Shown here: positions 19,071-19,234 of the stretch, in pieces
Layout of the letters: every line of letters starts with the position of its first letter
Numbering within the stretch: the first letter of the stretch is position 1
Assembly: GCA_001970855.1 (NCBI GenBank)
Contig: LSSN01003929.1
Location: forward strand, 1 to 19,234
DNA from: Smittium culicis
Taxonomy: Eukaryota > Kickxellomycota > Harpellomycetes > Harpellales > Legeriomycetaceae
DNA: 19,234 bases
Direction of reading: 5' to 3'
Notes under the pieces: generated by a model
Databases searched by the model: none
Seen by the model: the letters and a program-made list of their open reading frames with translations, nothing else
Told to the model about the DNA's origin: nothing
Position numbers and translations under genes: made by a program

Positions 19071-19117
19071 CGCAAATCGCCGAATTTAACGAATTTGATT
19101 ATTTCGACTAATTTGCG
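19071..19117. repeat. Inverted CGCAAAT / ATTTGCG with internal CGAATTT pair
   Basis: CGCAAAT (19071-19077) and ATTTGCG (19111-19117) are perfect inverted copies. Between them CGAATTT occurs twice (19081-19087 and 19090-19096). The cluster lies 75-120 bases before the ATG at 19191 and looks like an operator-type arrangement, although the stem is too widely spaced for a simple RNA hairpin. Confidence 0.4.
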
Positions 19118-19146
19118 ACACATAAATAAGCCCACACAAAAAAAAC

Positions 19147-19153
19147 TATAAAA
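19147..19153 (+). promoter_or_regulatory. TATA-like element of the last gene
   Basis: TATAAAA, about 40 bases before the ATG at 19191, is followed by an A-rich leader. The position suits a short-leader fungal promoter. Confidence 0.35.
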
Positions 19154-19190
19154 AAACAAAAGCACAAAAAAAAAAACTTTACCTAAAACT

Positions 19191-19234
19191 ATGGCCAACG
19201 AAAAGCCTATTAAACGTGCTAGAAACACGTTTAG
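19191..19234 (+). CDS. 5' end of an unidentified gene (14 codons, cut by window edge)
   Basis: An ATG in good context (A at -3, G at +4), preceded by an A-rich leader and a TATA-like site, opens a frame reading MANEKPIKRARNTF before the window ends. Codons such as GCC, AAC and AAG, and the relative GC-richness, are exon-like. The basic KPIKRAR stretch could be a nuclear localisation signal. Fungal Zn2Cys6 factors often have such a basic run just before the first Cys, but the sequence ends too early to test this. Function unknown. Confidence 0.6.
   Translation, partial: MANEKPIKRARNTF

Larger units (their letters stand above)
18223..19190. other. Intergenic region between P450 and the next + strand gene
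   Basis: About 970 bases with no open frame worth annotating; a minus-strand frame at 19043-19228 only mirrors the start of the next gene. The left third should be the P450 3' untranslated region. The right half, with CCAAT, repeated motifs and a TATA-like site, is the likely promoter of the gene at 19191. Simple repeats are listed separately. Confidence 0.6.

Overview
The window looks like nuclear DNA of an AT-rich fungus. The evidence is one six-exon cytochrome P450 gene with spliceosomal introns of 112-250 bp (four of five donors GTAAG/GTAAA/GTATA-like, all acceptors AG), a secreted threonine-rich protein typical of fungal cell surfaces, very low GC outside exons (about 12-25 % by hand count of sample lines) against about 40 % inside exons, and CTG reading naturally as leucine. 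The P450 resembles those of early-diverging fungi. I lean toward Kickxellomycotina/Harpellales-like fungi, but this is inference without a database search. Anaerobic gut chytrids are unlikely because they lack P450s.

Layout. 1-1505: no confident gene; one exon-like open stretch at 768-893. 1506-2402 (-): intact gene for a 298-residue secreted Thr-rich protein with a small Cys cluster. 2403-10101: a 7.7 kb gene desert, extremely AT-rich, holding a 105 bp inverted-repeat element (3951-4055), two adjacent hairpins (6011-6069), a few GC-richer islands, and a possible decayed reverse-transcriptase fragment near 9.5 kb. 10102-10246: an exon-like island open on both strands in the same codon register. 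10247-14300: no gene, but G strongly exceeds C on the + strand. At about 14,300 this bias flips abruptly, and C exceeds G through the P450 locus. 14301-15794: C-rich leader region with short repeats. 15795-18222 (+): P450 gene, rebuilt here as six exons giving 517 residues. 18223-19190: intergenic region with 3' hairpins, simple repeats and promoter-like repeats. 19191-19234 (+): first 14 codons of a gene that runs off the window.

The two confident complete genes have no evident functional link: one is a microsomal oxidation enzyme, the other a wall or secreted mucin-like protein. The strongest unexplained signals are the sharp GC-skew reversal at about 14.3 kb, which would fit divergent transcription with an unannotated minus-strand unit running left to about 10.1 kb, and the large AT-rich desert. 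I did not find a convincing new multi-gene system.
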